This document shows, in pieces, positions 7,708 through 14,247 of a stretch of 16,788 nt of DNA. Made by a program: the position numbers and the translations under genes. The DNA comes from Streptosporangiaceae bacterium (GTDB lineage Bacteria; Actinomycetota; Actinomycetes; Streptosporangiales; Streptosporangiaceae). The stretch's first letter is position 1, and each line of letters opens with the position of its first letter. The stretch is from the NCBI GenBank assembly GCA_030041195.1, contig JASHOI010000235.1, positions 1 through 16,788 of the forward strand, in the 5' to 3' direction. The notes beneath the pieces are model-generated. The model saw only the letters and a list, made by a program, of their open reading frames with translations, made no database searches and was not told the DNA's origin.

Positions 7708-8591
7708 TCTGGGTCAGCTGGCGACAGCACCGCAGTGAGGCACTCGGCTGCCTGGCCGTGCTCGTCGGCCTCGCGGTCTACGCGATCATGGTCGGCGGCT
7801 CGATGCGCACGGCCTTCGGCCAGGACAACCTGGCCTCCTGCCTGGCCCGCAGCCAGGGCGTCGGCTGCCCGGCCGGGACCACCGCCTTCATGAACGAGTT
7901 CGGCTCCGAGGTCAACATCGCGTTCTGGTCCGTGGCCCTGATCGTTCCCGGGCTGATCGGGGTCCTGGTCGGCGCGCCGCTGATCGCCCGGGAACTCGAG
8001 TACGGCACCTGGCGGCTGGCCTGGAGCCAGTCCGTCCCCCGGGCTCGGTGGCTGACCGTCAAGCTGGCCCTGGTCACCGGCGGCCTCATCGTCATCGGCG
8101 CCGCGATAACCGCGGTGATCACCTGGTACCGCGCGCCGATGGACCGGCTCACCGGTCATCTCCAGCACAACATCTTCGACTTCGAGGGACTGGTCCCGAC
8201 CGCGTACATCCTGTGCGCGTTCGGGTTCGCCGTGCTGGCCGGGCTGCTGATACGCCGCAGCATCCCGGCCATGATCGCCGCGTTCATTCCGTGGCTGGTT
8301 ATCCGGCTCGTCGTCGAGTTCGTGTTCCGGCCGCACTTCATGACCCCGCTGACGATGGCGCACACCCAGCTGAACTGCGCACCGCCGAACCAATGCGGCT
8401 ATGGCATCAGCTCCGTGCCGCAGATCACCGGCCACATCGGCGACTGGGTGCTGAGCGCGATGCCCGTCATCAGCTACCAGCCCGCCGACCGGTTCTGGCC
8501 ATTCCAGTTCATCGAGGCCGGCATCTTCGTGGCCCTCGCCGCCGCCGCGCTGGGCACCGCGGTCTGGCTGCTGCACCGGCGCGCCGCGTAG
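7704..8591 (+). CDS. ABC-2 type transporter permease
   Basis: A 295-residue integral membrane protein beginning MIWVSWRQHRSEALG, an N-terminus typical of actinomycete ABC-2 permeases. Six hydrophobic segments can be read: LAVLVGLAVYAIMVGG, FWSVALIVPGLIGVLVG, LALVTGGLIVIGAAITAVI, AYILCAFGFAVLAGLLI, IPAMIAAFIPWLVIRLVVEF and AGIFVALAAAALGTAVWLL. The loop after the second contains the coupling-type stretch LIARELEYGTWRLAWSQS, common in this family. It should form the membrane channel with the ATPase encoded just upstream. The ATG overlaps the ATPase stop (ATGA), and AAAGGGGG lies at a good distance upstream. Two extracytoplasmic cysteine clusters (CLARSQGVGC and CAPPNQC) could form disulfides. 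Substrate unknown. Confidence 0.9.
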   Translation: MIWVSWRQHRSEALGCLAVLVGLAVYAIMVGGSMRTAFGQDNLASCLARSQGVGCPAGTTAFMNEFGSEVNIAFWSVALIVPGLIGVLVGAPLIARELEYGTWRLAWSQSVPRARWLTVKLALVTGGLIVIGAAITAVITWYRAPMDRLTGHLQHNIFDFEGLVPTAYILCAFGFAVLAGLLIRRSIPAMIAAFIPWLVIRLVVEFVFRPHFMTPLTMAHTQLNCAPPNQCGYGISSVPQITGHIGDWVLSAMPVISYQPADRFWPFQFIEAGIFVALAAAALGTAVWLLHRRAA

Positions 8592-8643
8592 CTGCCCAGC
8601 TGACCGGCGCCCTAAAGACCGTTCGCGGGGTCCTCCAGCGCAG

Positions 8644-8661
8644 ATGAGAACTCCTTCATCG
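8644..8661. promoter_or_regulatory. palindromic motif copy 1 (candidate operator)
   Basis: The sequence ATGAGAACTCCTTCATCG is an imperfect palindrome matching 14 of 18 positions of the motif at 8763-8780. Both sit in the gene-free region upstream of the kinase/regulator operon. A repeated palindrome in such a place suggests a binding site for a dimeric regulator; which protein binds is unknown. Confidence 0.45.
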
Positions 8662-8762
8662 TTGCCGGAGCGGCCCCGCAGCGGTCCCTTGGCGGCCGCG
8701 GGAAAGAGCATGCCGCGCGGGATCCCGGCAAGCGCCCTGGTCCCCGGCCCTGGACCGCGATC

Positions 8763-8780
8763 ATGAGAGTTCTCTCATCG
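8763..8780. promoter_or_regulatory. palindromic motif copy 2 (candidate operator)
   Basis: ATGAGAG (8763-8769) and CTCTCAT (8772-8778) form a perfect inverted repeat around TT, followed by CG as in copy 1. The shared pattern of the two copies is ATGAGAnnTCnnTCATCG, with centres 119 bp apart. The site lies 216 bp upstream of the chosen histidine kinase start. The operator role is inference. Confidence 0.5.
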
Positions 8781-8924
8781 CAGTCGTAGAACTTTGCCCA
8801 TGTGGAAGAGGGTTTGTACCGGGGCCTCTCCGAATGGCCTTCATTCATTGGGGGGGCGGAGGGGCCCCGGGCCTTTGCCATGCCCATGATCCCGCCGTTC
8901 CCTCACCTTTCCTATCCAGGCCGG

Positions 8925-8953
8925 TTGACTGTGACGCGAACCGTGGTGGACAT
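8925..8953 (+). promoter_or_regulatory. possible promoter of the two-component operon
   Basis: TTGACT at 8925-8930 matches the -35 consensus at five of six bases. About 17 bases downstream GGACAT (8948-8953) is only a poor -10. The position, 40-70 bp before the GTG start of the histidine kinase, is right, but the weak -10 keeps this tentative. Confidence 0.25.
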
Positions 8954-8995
8954 TTTCCCAAGGCAAATCGGTCGTACCGTCACGGCGAGGGAGGG

Positions 8996-10372
8996 GTGTC
9001 CACGAATCCTTCTGGTGCCGCACCCAGCCCGGCCGGCGCGAGTGCCGCGGCCCGTCCGGCCTTCCTGCAGCGGGCGCTGATCATGGGGCTGCGGCCGGGG
9101 CCCGGCGTTGGCACGGATGACCCCTCCGCTCGGGCCGGCCGAGCGGAGGCAGCCGGGTCGGCGGCACAGGACGGGCCCCGCCGACGGCAACGGCTCTACG
9201 GCCGCCTGGCGGCGGTGTTCTTCGCCGGTTCCGGCGCGCTGGGCCTGATCACGCTGCCGCTGCCCTCTCCCGGGTCCGACACCGCGGCGATGGCCGCGGT
9301 GTTCGCGGCCGCGCTGATCACCGGCATCGCTATCTGGCTCGCGCCGTGGGAAAAATGGCCGCGGTGGGTGAGCCTTTGCGTCGTCCCGCCCGCGTTCACG
9401 CTCATCGCACTCGGCAACACGTTCGGCGGCTTCGACCAGCACGCCTACAGCGTGTTCTTCGTCGTCACGTTCGTATGGATCGGGATGGCGCAGCCGCAGC
9501 GCACGTCCCTGGCCGTGGCCCCGCTGGCGGCCGCCGCTTATATCCTGCCGCTGCTCACCATGCCCGGCAGCTTCCTGGCCGGGCTGTCCTCCGCCGCGAT
9601 GACGATTCCGATCTGCGTGCTCGTCGGCGAGGGCATCGCCTGGGGCGTGGGCAGGCACGACCAGATCGAGCTGGCCCTGCACCGCGAGCGGTACCTGGCG
9701 GGACAGCTTCGCGAACTTGACGAGATGAAAGACGCGTTCCTGTCCGCTGTCTCGCATGAGCTGTGCACGCCGATCACGATCTGCCGCGGCCATCTCGAGG
9801 TGCTCGAGGACGGGGCCAGCGAGCTGGAGATACGCGCGGTCAAGGAGACGCTCGTGGACGAGCTCGCGCTGATGGGCCGGCTGGTCGAGGACCTGGCCAC
9901 CCTGGCCCGGGTCGACGACCGGGCGCTGCTGCGGCTGGAGCCGGTTGCCGTGGACGGCTTCCTGCGCGCCACGGCGGCCAAGGCAGAGCCCATCCTCGGG
10001 CGCCGGCTGCGCGTCGAGGGGTGCGGCACCGACAGCGCGACGCTGTGGGCCGACCCGCAGCGGCTCAGCCAGGCGCTGCTGAACCTGCTGCGGAACGCGG
10101 CGAAGCACACCGAAGGGGAAGGCCCGGTGTACCTTCGGGCCAAGTTCGGCCCGGCGAGCCTGCTCTTCGAGGTCGCCGACTGCGGCGGCGGCGTGCCCCC
10201 CGGCGAGGAGGAGAAGCTGTTCGAGCCGTTCACAACGGGGTCGTCCGGCTCCGGCGGGACCGGGATCGGGCTCGCCATCGTCCGCGGGATCGCCAGGGCC
10301 CACGGTGGCGACGCCGACGTCACCAACCGGCCCGGGCTGGGCGCCACGTTCTGGATCCGGATCCCCCGGTGA
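8996..10372 (+). CDS. sensor histidine kinase, six-TM membrane type
   Basis: A 458-residue membrane histidine kinase that should autophosphorylate and pass phosphate to the regulator encoded next. Residues ~60-230 carry about six hydrophobic segments (for example AAVFFAGSGALGLITLPLP, AAVFAAALITGIAIWLAPW, WVSLCVVPPAFTLIALG, VAPLAAAAYILPLLTM, MTIPICVLVGEGIAWGVG) with only short loops, so there is no separate extracellular sensor domain. The phosphoacceptor is H254 in AVSHELCTPIT; a Cys replaces the usual Arg of SHELRTP. The ATPase domain shows the N box NLLRNAAKH, G1 VADCGGGVPP, F box KLFEPF and G2 GTGIGLAIV. The frame is open back to 8834, but that stretch does not look coding. GTG at 8996, with GAGG at 8987-8990, is the best start, and an ATG at 9084 is possible. 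The stop overlaps the regulator start (GTGA). Confidence 0.9.
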   Translation: MSTNPSGAAPSPAGASAAARPAFLQRALIMGLRPGPGVGTDDPSARAGRAEAAGSAAQDGPRRRQRLYGRLAAVFFAGSGALGLITLPLPSPGSDTAAMAAVFAAALITGIAIWLAPWEKWPRWVSLCVVPPAFTLIALGNTFGGFDQHAYSVFFVVTFVWIGMAQPQRTSLAVAPLAAAAYILPLLTMPGSFLAGLSSAAMTIPICVLVGEGIAWGVGRHDQIELALHRERYLAGQLRELDEMKDAFLSAVSHELCTPITICRGHLEVLEDGASELEIRAVKETLVDELALMGRLVEDLATLARVDDRALLRLEPVAVDGFLRATAAKAEPILGRRLRVEGCGTDSATLWADPQRLSQALLNLLRNAAKHTEGEGPVYLRAKFGPASLLFEVADCGGGVPPGEEEKLFEPFTTGSSGSGGTGIGLAIVRGIARAHGGDADVTNRPGLGATFWIRIPR

Positions 10373-11037
10373 AGCTGCTCGTCGTCGAGGACGAAGAACG
10401 CGTCGCCTCGTTCCTGGTCAAGGGACTTCGCGCGCACGGCTACGGCGTCGAGTGGGTGAGCACCGGGCACGAAGCGCTGCGGCGCGCCGTCGACGCCGAC
10501 ATCTCGCTGGTGATCCTGGATCTCGGCCTGCCCGATCTGGACGGTCTCAAGGTGCTGGAAAGCCTGCGCGAGCGGGGAGGCACGGTCCCGGTCCTGGTGC
10601 TGAGCGCCCGGGGGCGGGTGGACGACCGGGTCAAGGGCCTCGACCTCGGGGCCGACGACTACCTGGCCAAGCCGTTCGCGTTCGAGGAACTGCTGGCCCG
10701 GATCCGGGCGAACCTGCGGCCCCGGGCCGAGGCCATTCCGAGCGTGCTGCGGGCCGGCGGCATCAGCATCGACCAGCTGCGCCGCGAGGTCAGCGTTGAC
10801 GGGCGGACGTTCAGCCTGCCGGCCCGCGAGTTCGCTCTGCTGAAGGCGTTCGTCGGCCACCCCAGCCAGGTCCTGTCCCGGCAGGAGCTGCTGTCCATGG
10901 CCTGGGGCATGGACTTCGACCCGGGCACGAACCTGGTCGACGTGTACGTCGGCTACCTGCGCCGCAAGCTCGGTGAACCGTGCATCGAGACGGTACGCGG
11001 CGCGGGCTACCGGCTGCGCGCCGACGGGCAGGCCTGA
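10369..11037 (+). CDS. OmpR/PhoB-family response regulator
   Basis: A 222-residue two-domain transcription regulator. The receiver domain (1-115) has the acidic pocket VVEDEE (E7, D8), phosphoacceptor D51 in VILDLGLPDLDG, the conserved Ser in VLSARG and K101 in DDYLAKPFAFEEL. The C-terminal winged-helix DNA-binding domain (about 125-220) has LPAREFALLKAFVGHPSQVLSRQELLS, the recognition region NLVDVYVGYLRRKLG and the ending IETVRGAGYRL. It begins with GTG at 10369, overlapping the histidine kinase stop as GTGA, so the two are translationally coupled partners. OmpR-family regulators usually bind direct repeats. The inverted motifs upstream of the kinase and the 11-bp direct repeats before the htrA-like gene are candidate targets in this window, but neither is proven. 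Confidence 0.95.
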   Translation: MKLLVVEDEERVASFLVKGLRAHGYGVEWVSTGHEALRRAVDADISLVILDLGLPDLDGLKVLESLRERGGTVPVLVLSARGRVDDRVKGLDLGADDYLAKPFAFEELLARIRANLRPRAEAIPSVLRAGGISIDQLRREVSVDGRTFSLPAREFALLKAFVGHPSQVLSRQELLSMAWGMDFDPGTNLVDVYVGYLRRKLGEPCIETVRGAGYRLRADGQA

Positions 11038-11044
11038 GCTGCTG

Positions 11045-11074
11045 CCTGGGTGTCTCCCCGGTCCTCACCCCAGG
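11045..11074 (+). terminator. possible terminator after the two-component operon
   Basis: CCTGGGTG (11045-11052) pairs with CACCCCAGG (11066-11074) through eight base pairs with one bulged C, around a 13-base loop. It starts eight bases after the response regulator stop and precedes the SPFH gene by 100 bases. There is no T-tract and the loop is large, so it is weaker than the other hairpins here; readthrough into the SPFH operon is possible. Confidence 0.4.
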
Positions 11075-11173
11075 GACCTGTCGGCTATCCCTACCTCTGA
11101 CATGCTGGGGGTTCGCGCGACGTATCATTCGCTCAGGCAGCGAGGGTCATACTCCACAACAGGGGGCAATTCG

Positions 11174-12316
11174 ATGGCACTCCTTGGCCGCGAATTCATC
11201 GCGGCGCCCGACAGCTCGAAGCGTCAGATCGTCTACAAGTGGCCCGACACGAACATCCGCAAGTTCTCGCGGTGCATCGTCGAGCCCGACGCCGTCGCGG
11301 TTTTCACCAGCCAGGGGCAGGTCATGGGGACCCTGCTCGGCGGCCAGCACCAGCTCGATGCGAAGGAACTCCCGTTCCTGGGCATGTTCGTCGACTGGGC
11401 CACCGCCGGGAATGCGTTCAAGGCGGAACTCTATTTTGTCGGCATCCGCGAATTCCCGAACCTCCGCTTCGGCGGGCGTTTGGACGAGGTGCAGGATCCG
11501 CAGACCGGCCTGATCGTGACGCTGCGGACGTTCGGCGAATACGCGCTGCACGTGACCGACGCGCCCAGGCTGATCCTCAACCTGGTCGGCACCGTGGACG
11601 TGACGAACAACGACGCGGTCACGGCCTGGGTCACCCAGCAGCTGCTGAAGGTCACCCGCACCACGGTCACCACCCAGCTGATGTCGGGCGCGTGGCCGAT
11701 CCTCGGGCTGTCCGTGCACAGCCCGGAGATCGAGATCGCGGCGATGCAAGCGGCCAACAAGGAGCTTGCCGACTACGGCATCGCCATCACCAAGCTGGGC
11801 AACCTCGACATCAACCTGGACGACGACGACAACGCCCGGCTGAAGAAGCTGGCCGGGGACACCGCCTACAGCAGGCTGGCCGGAGGGTTCCTGCAGGCCG
11901 CACAGGCCGAGGCGCTGCAGGGCGCCGGCGAGGGCATGTCCAAGGGCGGCGAGGGCGTCACGCCGTTGTTCTTCGGGACCGGCATGGGCATGGCCAACCA
12001 GATGGCGCAGGCGCCGCAGCAGGCGCCGTACAACCCGCCGCCGCCCGGTCCGGGATTCGCCGGCGGGGGACCGGGCTTCACCCAGGCGCCGCAGCAGCAG
12101 GCACCACAGCCGCAGGCACCGCAGGCACCGGCGCCAGCGCCGACGGGGACAACTGAGTGCTCCAACTGCCACGCCCAGGTCGCGGTCGGCTCGAAGTTCT
12201 GCGCCGAGTGCGGCACCCCGCTGCAGAAGCACTGCACGAATTGCAACGCCAGCCTGGCCCCGACCGCGAAGTTCTGCGCGGAGTGCGGCACGCCGGCGAA
12301 CCCGCCAGCCTCCTGA
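11174..12316 (+). CDS. SPFH/band-7 domain protein with C-terminal double zinc ribbon (YdjI-like)
   Basis: A 380-residue protein. Residues ~25-240 form an SPFH (stomatin/prohibitin/flotillin) domain of the kind found in Bacillus YdjI and 'virion core protein' entries; recognisable parts are WPDTNIRKFSRCIVEPDAVA, LRTFGEYALHVTD and the helical NKELADYGIAITKLGNLDIN. A Gly/Ala/Gln/Pro-rich linker (~278-328) follows, then two zinc ribbons: C329-x2-C332-x10-C343-x2-C346 and C354-x2-C357-x10-C368-x2-C371. No strong transmembrane segment is seen, so membrane association would be peripheral or through partners. In Bacillus, YdjI is linked to the PspA membrane stress protein; no PspA gene lies here. ATG 11174 has AGGGGG at 11161-11166. 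Two zinc-ribbon AIM24 genes follow in the same direction after 72 bp, and a candidate terminator separates it from the upstream regulator. Domain call is strong; function is inferred. Confidence 0.85.
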   Translation: MALLGREFIAAPDSSKRQIVYKWPDTNIRKFSRCIVEPDAVAVFTSQGQVMGTLLGGQHQLDAKELPFLGMFVDWATAGNAFKAELYFVGIREFPNLRFGGRLDEVQDPQTGLIVTLRTFGEYALHVTDAPRLILNLVGTVDVTNNDAVTAWVTQQLLKVTRTTVTTQLMSGAWPILGLSVHSPEIEIAAMQAANKELADYGIAITKLGNLDINLDDDDNARLKKLAGDTAYSRLAGGFLQAAQAEALQGAGEGMSKGGEGVTPLFFGTGMGMANQMAQAPQQAPYNPPPPGPGFAGGGPGFTQAPQQQAPQPQAPQAPAPAPTGTTECSNCHAQVAVGSKFCAECGTPLQKHCTNCNASLAPTAKFCAECGTPANPPAS

Positions 12317-12388
12317 CCCCGAGACGACCCCGCGACTCCCACCCGGCGGACACGGTGCCGCCGCGTTCCCAGAAAGGCATGCCCAGAA

Positions 12389-13189
12389 ATGGACCGGATT
12401 GAGTGCCAGTGGTGTAAGGCTCAGAACGAGCCGGACCGAACAAGCTGCTTCACCTGCGGCGCGCCGCTCGACAAGAGGAACCTCGTCTCCGACTCCGGCT
12501 GGGCCGAGGCGCCCCGGCTGCGGGACATGACCGAGTTCCGGTTCTCGAACTCCACCTGCCAGATCGAGGGCGAACTGGTGCCCGTGGCCGAGATGGCACT
12601 GGCCCAGGGCGACGCGGTGTTCTTCGAGCACCACGTGATGCTGTGGAAGGAGCCCGGCGTGCCGATGTCCGCCATGAACACCGGCGGCGGCATGAAGCGG
12701 ATGATGGGGGGCATGCCGCACGTGCTCTCGCTCGCCCACGGGCCCGGCCGGATCGCGTTCTCCCGGGACGCCGCGGGCGAGGTCGTGGTGCTGCCGCTGC
12801 ATCCCTCGATGGAACTCGACGTTCGCGAGCACGCGTTCCTCGCCGGAACCCACTCGCTGAACTACTCGTTCGTGCGGATCAAGGGCCTGGCCAACGTGCT
12901 GCACGGCGGCGAGGGCATGTACCTGGACCGGTTCGTCACCTCCAACGAGCCCGGCCTGCTGCTGCTGCACGGCTACGGCAACGTGTTCCAGAAGACACTG
13001 CAGCCGGGCGAGAAGATCCTGGTTGAGCCCGGCGGGTTCCTGTACAAGGACTCCTCGGTGACCATGAACACGGTCAAGCAGTCCATGCGGACCGGGATGA
13101 TGGGCAGCCACAACATGTACCTGGCCGAGATGACCGGCCCGGGCCGGGTCGGCATCCAGTCCATGTACGTCCACCACGCGTCGGAGTGA
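12389..13189 (+). CDS. zinc-ribbon AIM24-family protein, copy 1
   Basis: A 266-residue protein with an N-terminal zinc ribbon (C6-x2-C9-x10-C20-x2-C23) followed by an AIM24 (DUF124, TRAP-like beta-fold) domain from about residue 50. AIM24 features are the Gly/Met-rich loop MNTGGGMKRMMGGMP, repeated glycine-turn strands (HGPGRIAFS, NEPGLLLLHGYGNVFQ), LQPGEKILVEPGG, and the closing TGPGRVGIQS. The family is widespread in bacteria and includes a yeast mitochondrial organiser protein; no enzymatic activity is known. There is no signal peptide or membrane span. The zinc ribbon has the same cysteine spacing as those of the SPFH protein upstream, suggesting interaction. ATG 12389 has AAAGG at 12373-12377, rather distant (11 bases). 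A nearer in-frame start is absent. The stop lies six bases before the next gene's ATG. It is paralogous to the next gene. Confidence 0.85.
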   Translation: MDRIECQWCKAQNEPDRTSCFTCGAPLDKRNLVSDSGWAEAPRLRDMTEFRFSNSTCQIEGELVPVAEMALAQGDAVFFEHHVMLWKEPGVPMSAMNTGGGMKRMMGGMPHVLSLAHGPGRIAFSRDAAGEVVVLPLHPSMELDVREHAFLAGTHSLNYSFVRIKGLANVLHGGEGMYLDRFVTSNEPGLLLLHGYGNVFQKTLQPGEKILVEPGGFLYKDSSVTMNTVKQSMRTGMMGSHNMYLAEMTGPGRVGIQSMYVHHASE

Positions 13190-13194
13190 GCCCG

Positions 13195-14085
13195 ATGTCC
13201 ACACCGACTGCCACCTATACCTGCCCGTACTGCCGCATCCCCAGCGACGGGAGCGGCGGAACCTGCCCGCACTGCGGCGCGCCGGTTGACGTCCGGGAGC
13301 GGGTATCCGACTCCGGCTGGGCCGAGCAGCCGCCGATCCGCGACATGGCGCGGATCCACTTCAGCCGCTCGACCTGCCAGATCATCGGCAAGTACGTTCC
13401 GGTGGCCGAGATGGACCTGCACGAAGACGACTCGGTCTACTTCTCGCACCACGTGCTGCTGCACACCGATCCCGGGGTCCGCCTGGACACGATGCGGATG
13501 GCCGGCGGCTGGAACCGGATGCTCGCGGGCATGCCGCTGATCATGATGACCGCGCGGGGTCCTGGGCACATAGCGTTCAGCGCCGACCGGCCGGGTGAGA
13601 CCCTGGCGGTGCCGCTGCAGCACAACCAGGCCGTGGACGTGGTCGAGCACCGGTTCCTGGTCGCGACCGGGAACGTCACCTACCAGTGGGAGAACTCCGG
13701 GATCTGGTTCACCACCCAGAAGGGCGACGACCAGGAGTGGCATTATCCGCTCGGCCAGACCATGGACCGGTTCTATGCCCAGGGCGGGCCCGGGCTGTTG
13801 CTGCTGCACGCGCCGGGCAACACGTTCATCCGCGACCTGGCGCCGGGCGAGCGCATCCTGATCCAGCCGAGCGGGCTGATCTGGAAGGACCCCACGGTCC
13901 GGATGACGCTGCACTTCGAGTACCCGCACGGCGCCTACTGGTTCAGCTCGGCCCGGTGGCAGGCCAAGTCGATCTGGCTGACCCTGCACGGCCCAGGCCG
14001 GGTCGCGATCCAGTCGGTGTTCGAGCGGCCCGAGATGGTTGGGCAGGTGATGACCTGCTCCAGCGCGACCACCCAGGTCTGGTAG
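13195..14085 (+). CDS. zinc-ribbon AIM24-family protein, copy 2
   Basis: A 296-residue paralogue of the preceding gene. It has an N-terminal zinc ribbon C10-x2-C13-x10-C24-x2-C27, the shared linker VSDSGWAEQPPIRDM, and an AIM24 domain from about residue 55 to 285 with MAGGWNRMLAGMP, ARGPGHIAFS, GGPGLLLLHAPGNTF, LAPGERILIQPSG and HGPGRVAIQS. Compared with copy 1 it has a longer, aromatic-rich central stretch (YQWENSGIWFTTQKGDDQEW) and a ~15-residue C-terminal extension. I chose ATG 13195 because GGAG at 13183-13186 is well spaced for it. A GTG at 13186, overlapping the upstream stop as GTGA, would add three residues. Either way it is tightly coupled to copy 1, and the operon ends at the large hairpin just downstream. 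Cytosolic, probably part of a complex with the SPFH protein; function unknown. Confidence 0.85.
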   Translation: MSTPTATYTCPYCRIPSDGSGGTCPHCGAPVDVRERVSDSGWAEQPPIRDMARIHFSRSTCQIIGKYVPVAEMDLHEDDSVYFSHHVLLHTDPGVRLDTMRMAGGWNRMLAGMPLIMMTARGPGHIAFSADRPGETLAVPLQHNQAVDVVEHRFLVATGNVTYQWENSGIWFTTQKGDDQEWHYPLGQTMDRFYAQGGPGLLLLHAPGNTFIRDLAPGERILIQPSGLIWKDPTVRMTLHFEYPHGAYWFSSARWQAKSIWLTLHGPGRVAIQSVFERPEMVGQVMTCSSATTQVW

Positions 14086-14142
14086 CCCGGGCCGCGCTGA
14101 ACGTAGCACCCCAAACCGGTACGTTTACCGCCGGAGGCTGAA

Positions 14143-14189
14143 GATCTAGGAGGCTCGCGTGCATATGTTGCACGCGAGCCTCCTAGATC
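14143..14189. terminator. very long perfect hairpin ending the SPFH/AIM24 operon
   Basis: Bases 14143-14163 are perfectly complementary to 14169-14189: a 21-bp stem without mismatch around the five-base loop TATGT. It lies 57 bases after the AIM24 copy 2 stop and before a plus-strand gene, so it most likely ends the operon. It is followed by ATTGGG, with no T-tract. The stem carries AGGAGG, but the frame starting at the loop ATG is short and stops near 14259, so I do not call a gene. The length and perfection are unusual for an intrinsic terminator. Confidence 0.75.
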
Positions 14190-14232
14190 ATTGGGCGGCA
14201 GGCGCGGGGACGACTTGCCGGGTCACGGCCGT

Positions 14233-14238
14233 TAGCAT
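14233..14238 (+). promoter_or_regulatory. possible -10 element for a leaderless transcript
   Basis: TAGCAT matches the -10 consensus at four of six bases and would place the transcription start close to the ATG at 14248, which has no ribosome binding site. No good -35 is visible at the usual distance, which many actinobacterial promoters also lack. Tentative. Confidence 0.25.
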
Positions 14239-14247
14239 CACGTGGCT

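Larger units (their letters stand above)
8592..8995. other. 404-bp intergenic region upstream of the two-component system
   Basis: No credible gene lies here: short open frames exist, but their translations are proline/glycine-rich nonsense without a ribosome binding site. It contains two related 18-bp imperfect palindromes (listed separately), a small hairpin GGTCC/GGACC at 8739-8756, and a -35-like TTGACT at 8925-8930. It is the likely regulatory region of the histidine kinase/response regulator operon and also holds the 3' flank of the ABC permease gene. I see no clear intrinsic terminator after the permease. Confidence 0.6.

Noticed and set aside
8834..8995. Longer N-terminus for the histidine kinase from ATG 8834
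   Set aside because: The 54 extra codons have no domain character, base composition differs from the gene, and GTG 8996 has a GAGG ribosome binding site.
11097..11128. CTGACA and TATCAT as a promoter for the SPFH operon
   Set aside because: Each box is fair, but the spacer is 20 bases, outside the usual range.
12006..12157. Repeated CAG/GCA/CCG triplets as a nucleotide repeat element
   Set aside because: They encode the Gln/Ala/Pro-rich linker of the SPFH protein; this is low-complexity coding sequence rather than a separate element.
11147..13204. Long minus-strand open frame of 685 codons across the SPFH and AIM24 genes
   Set aside because: Its translation is His/Arg/Gly-rich shadow sequence, and the three plus-strand genes have clear domains and ribosome binding sites.
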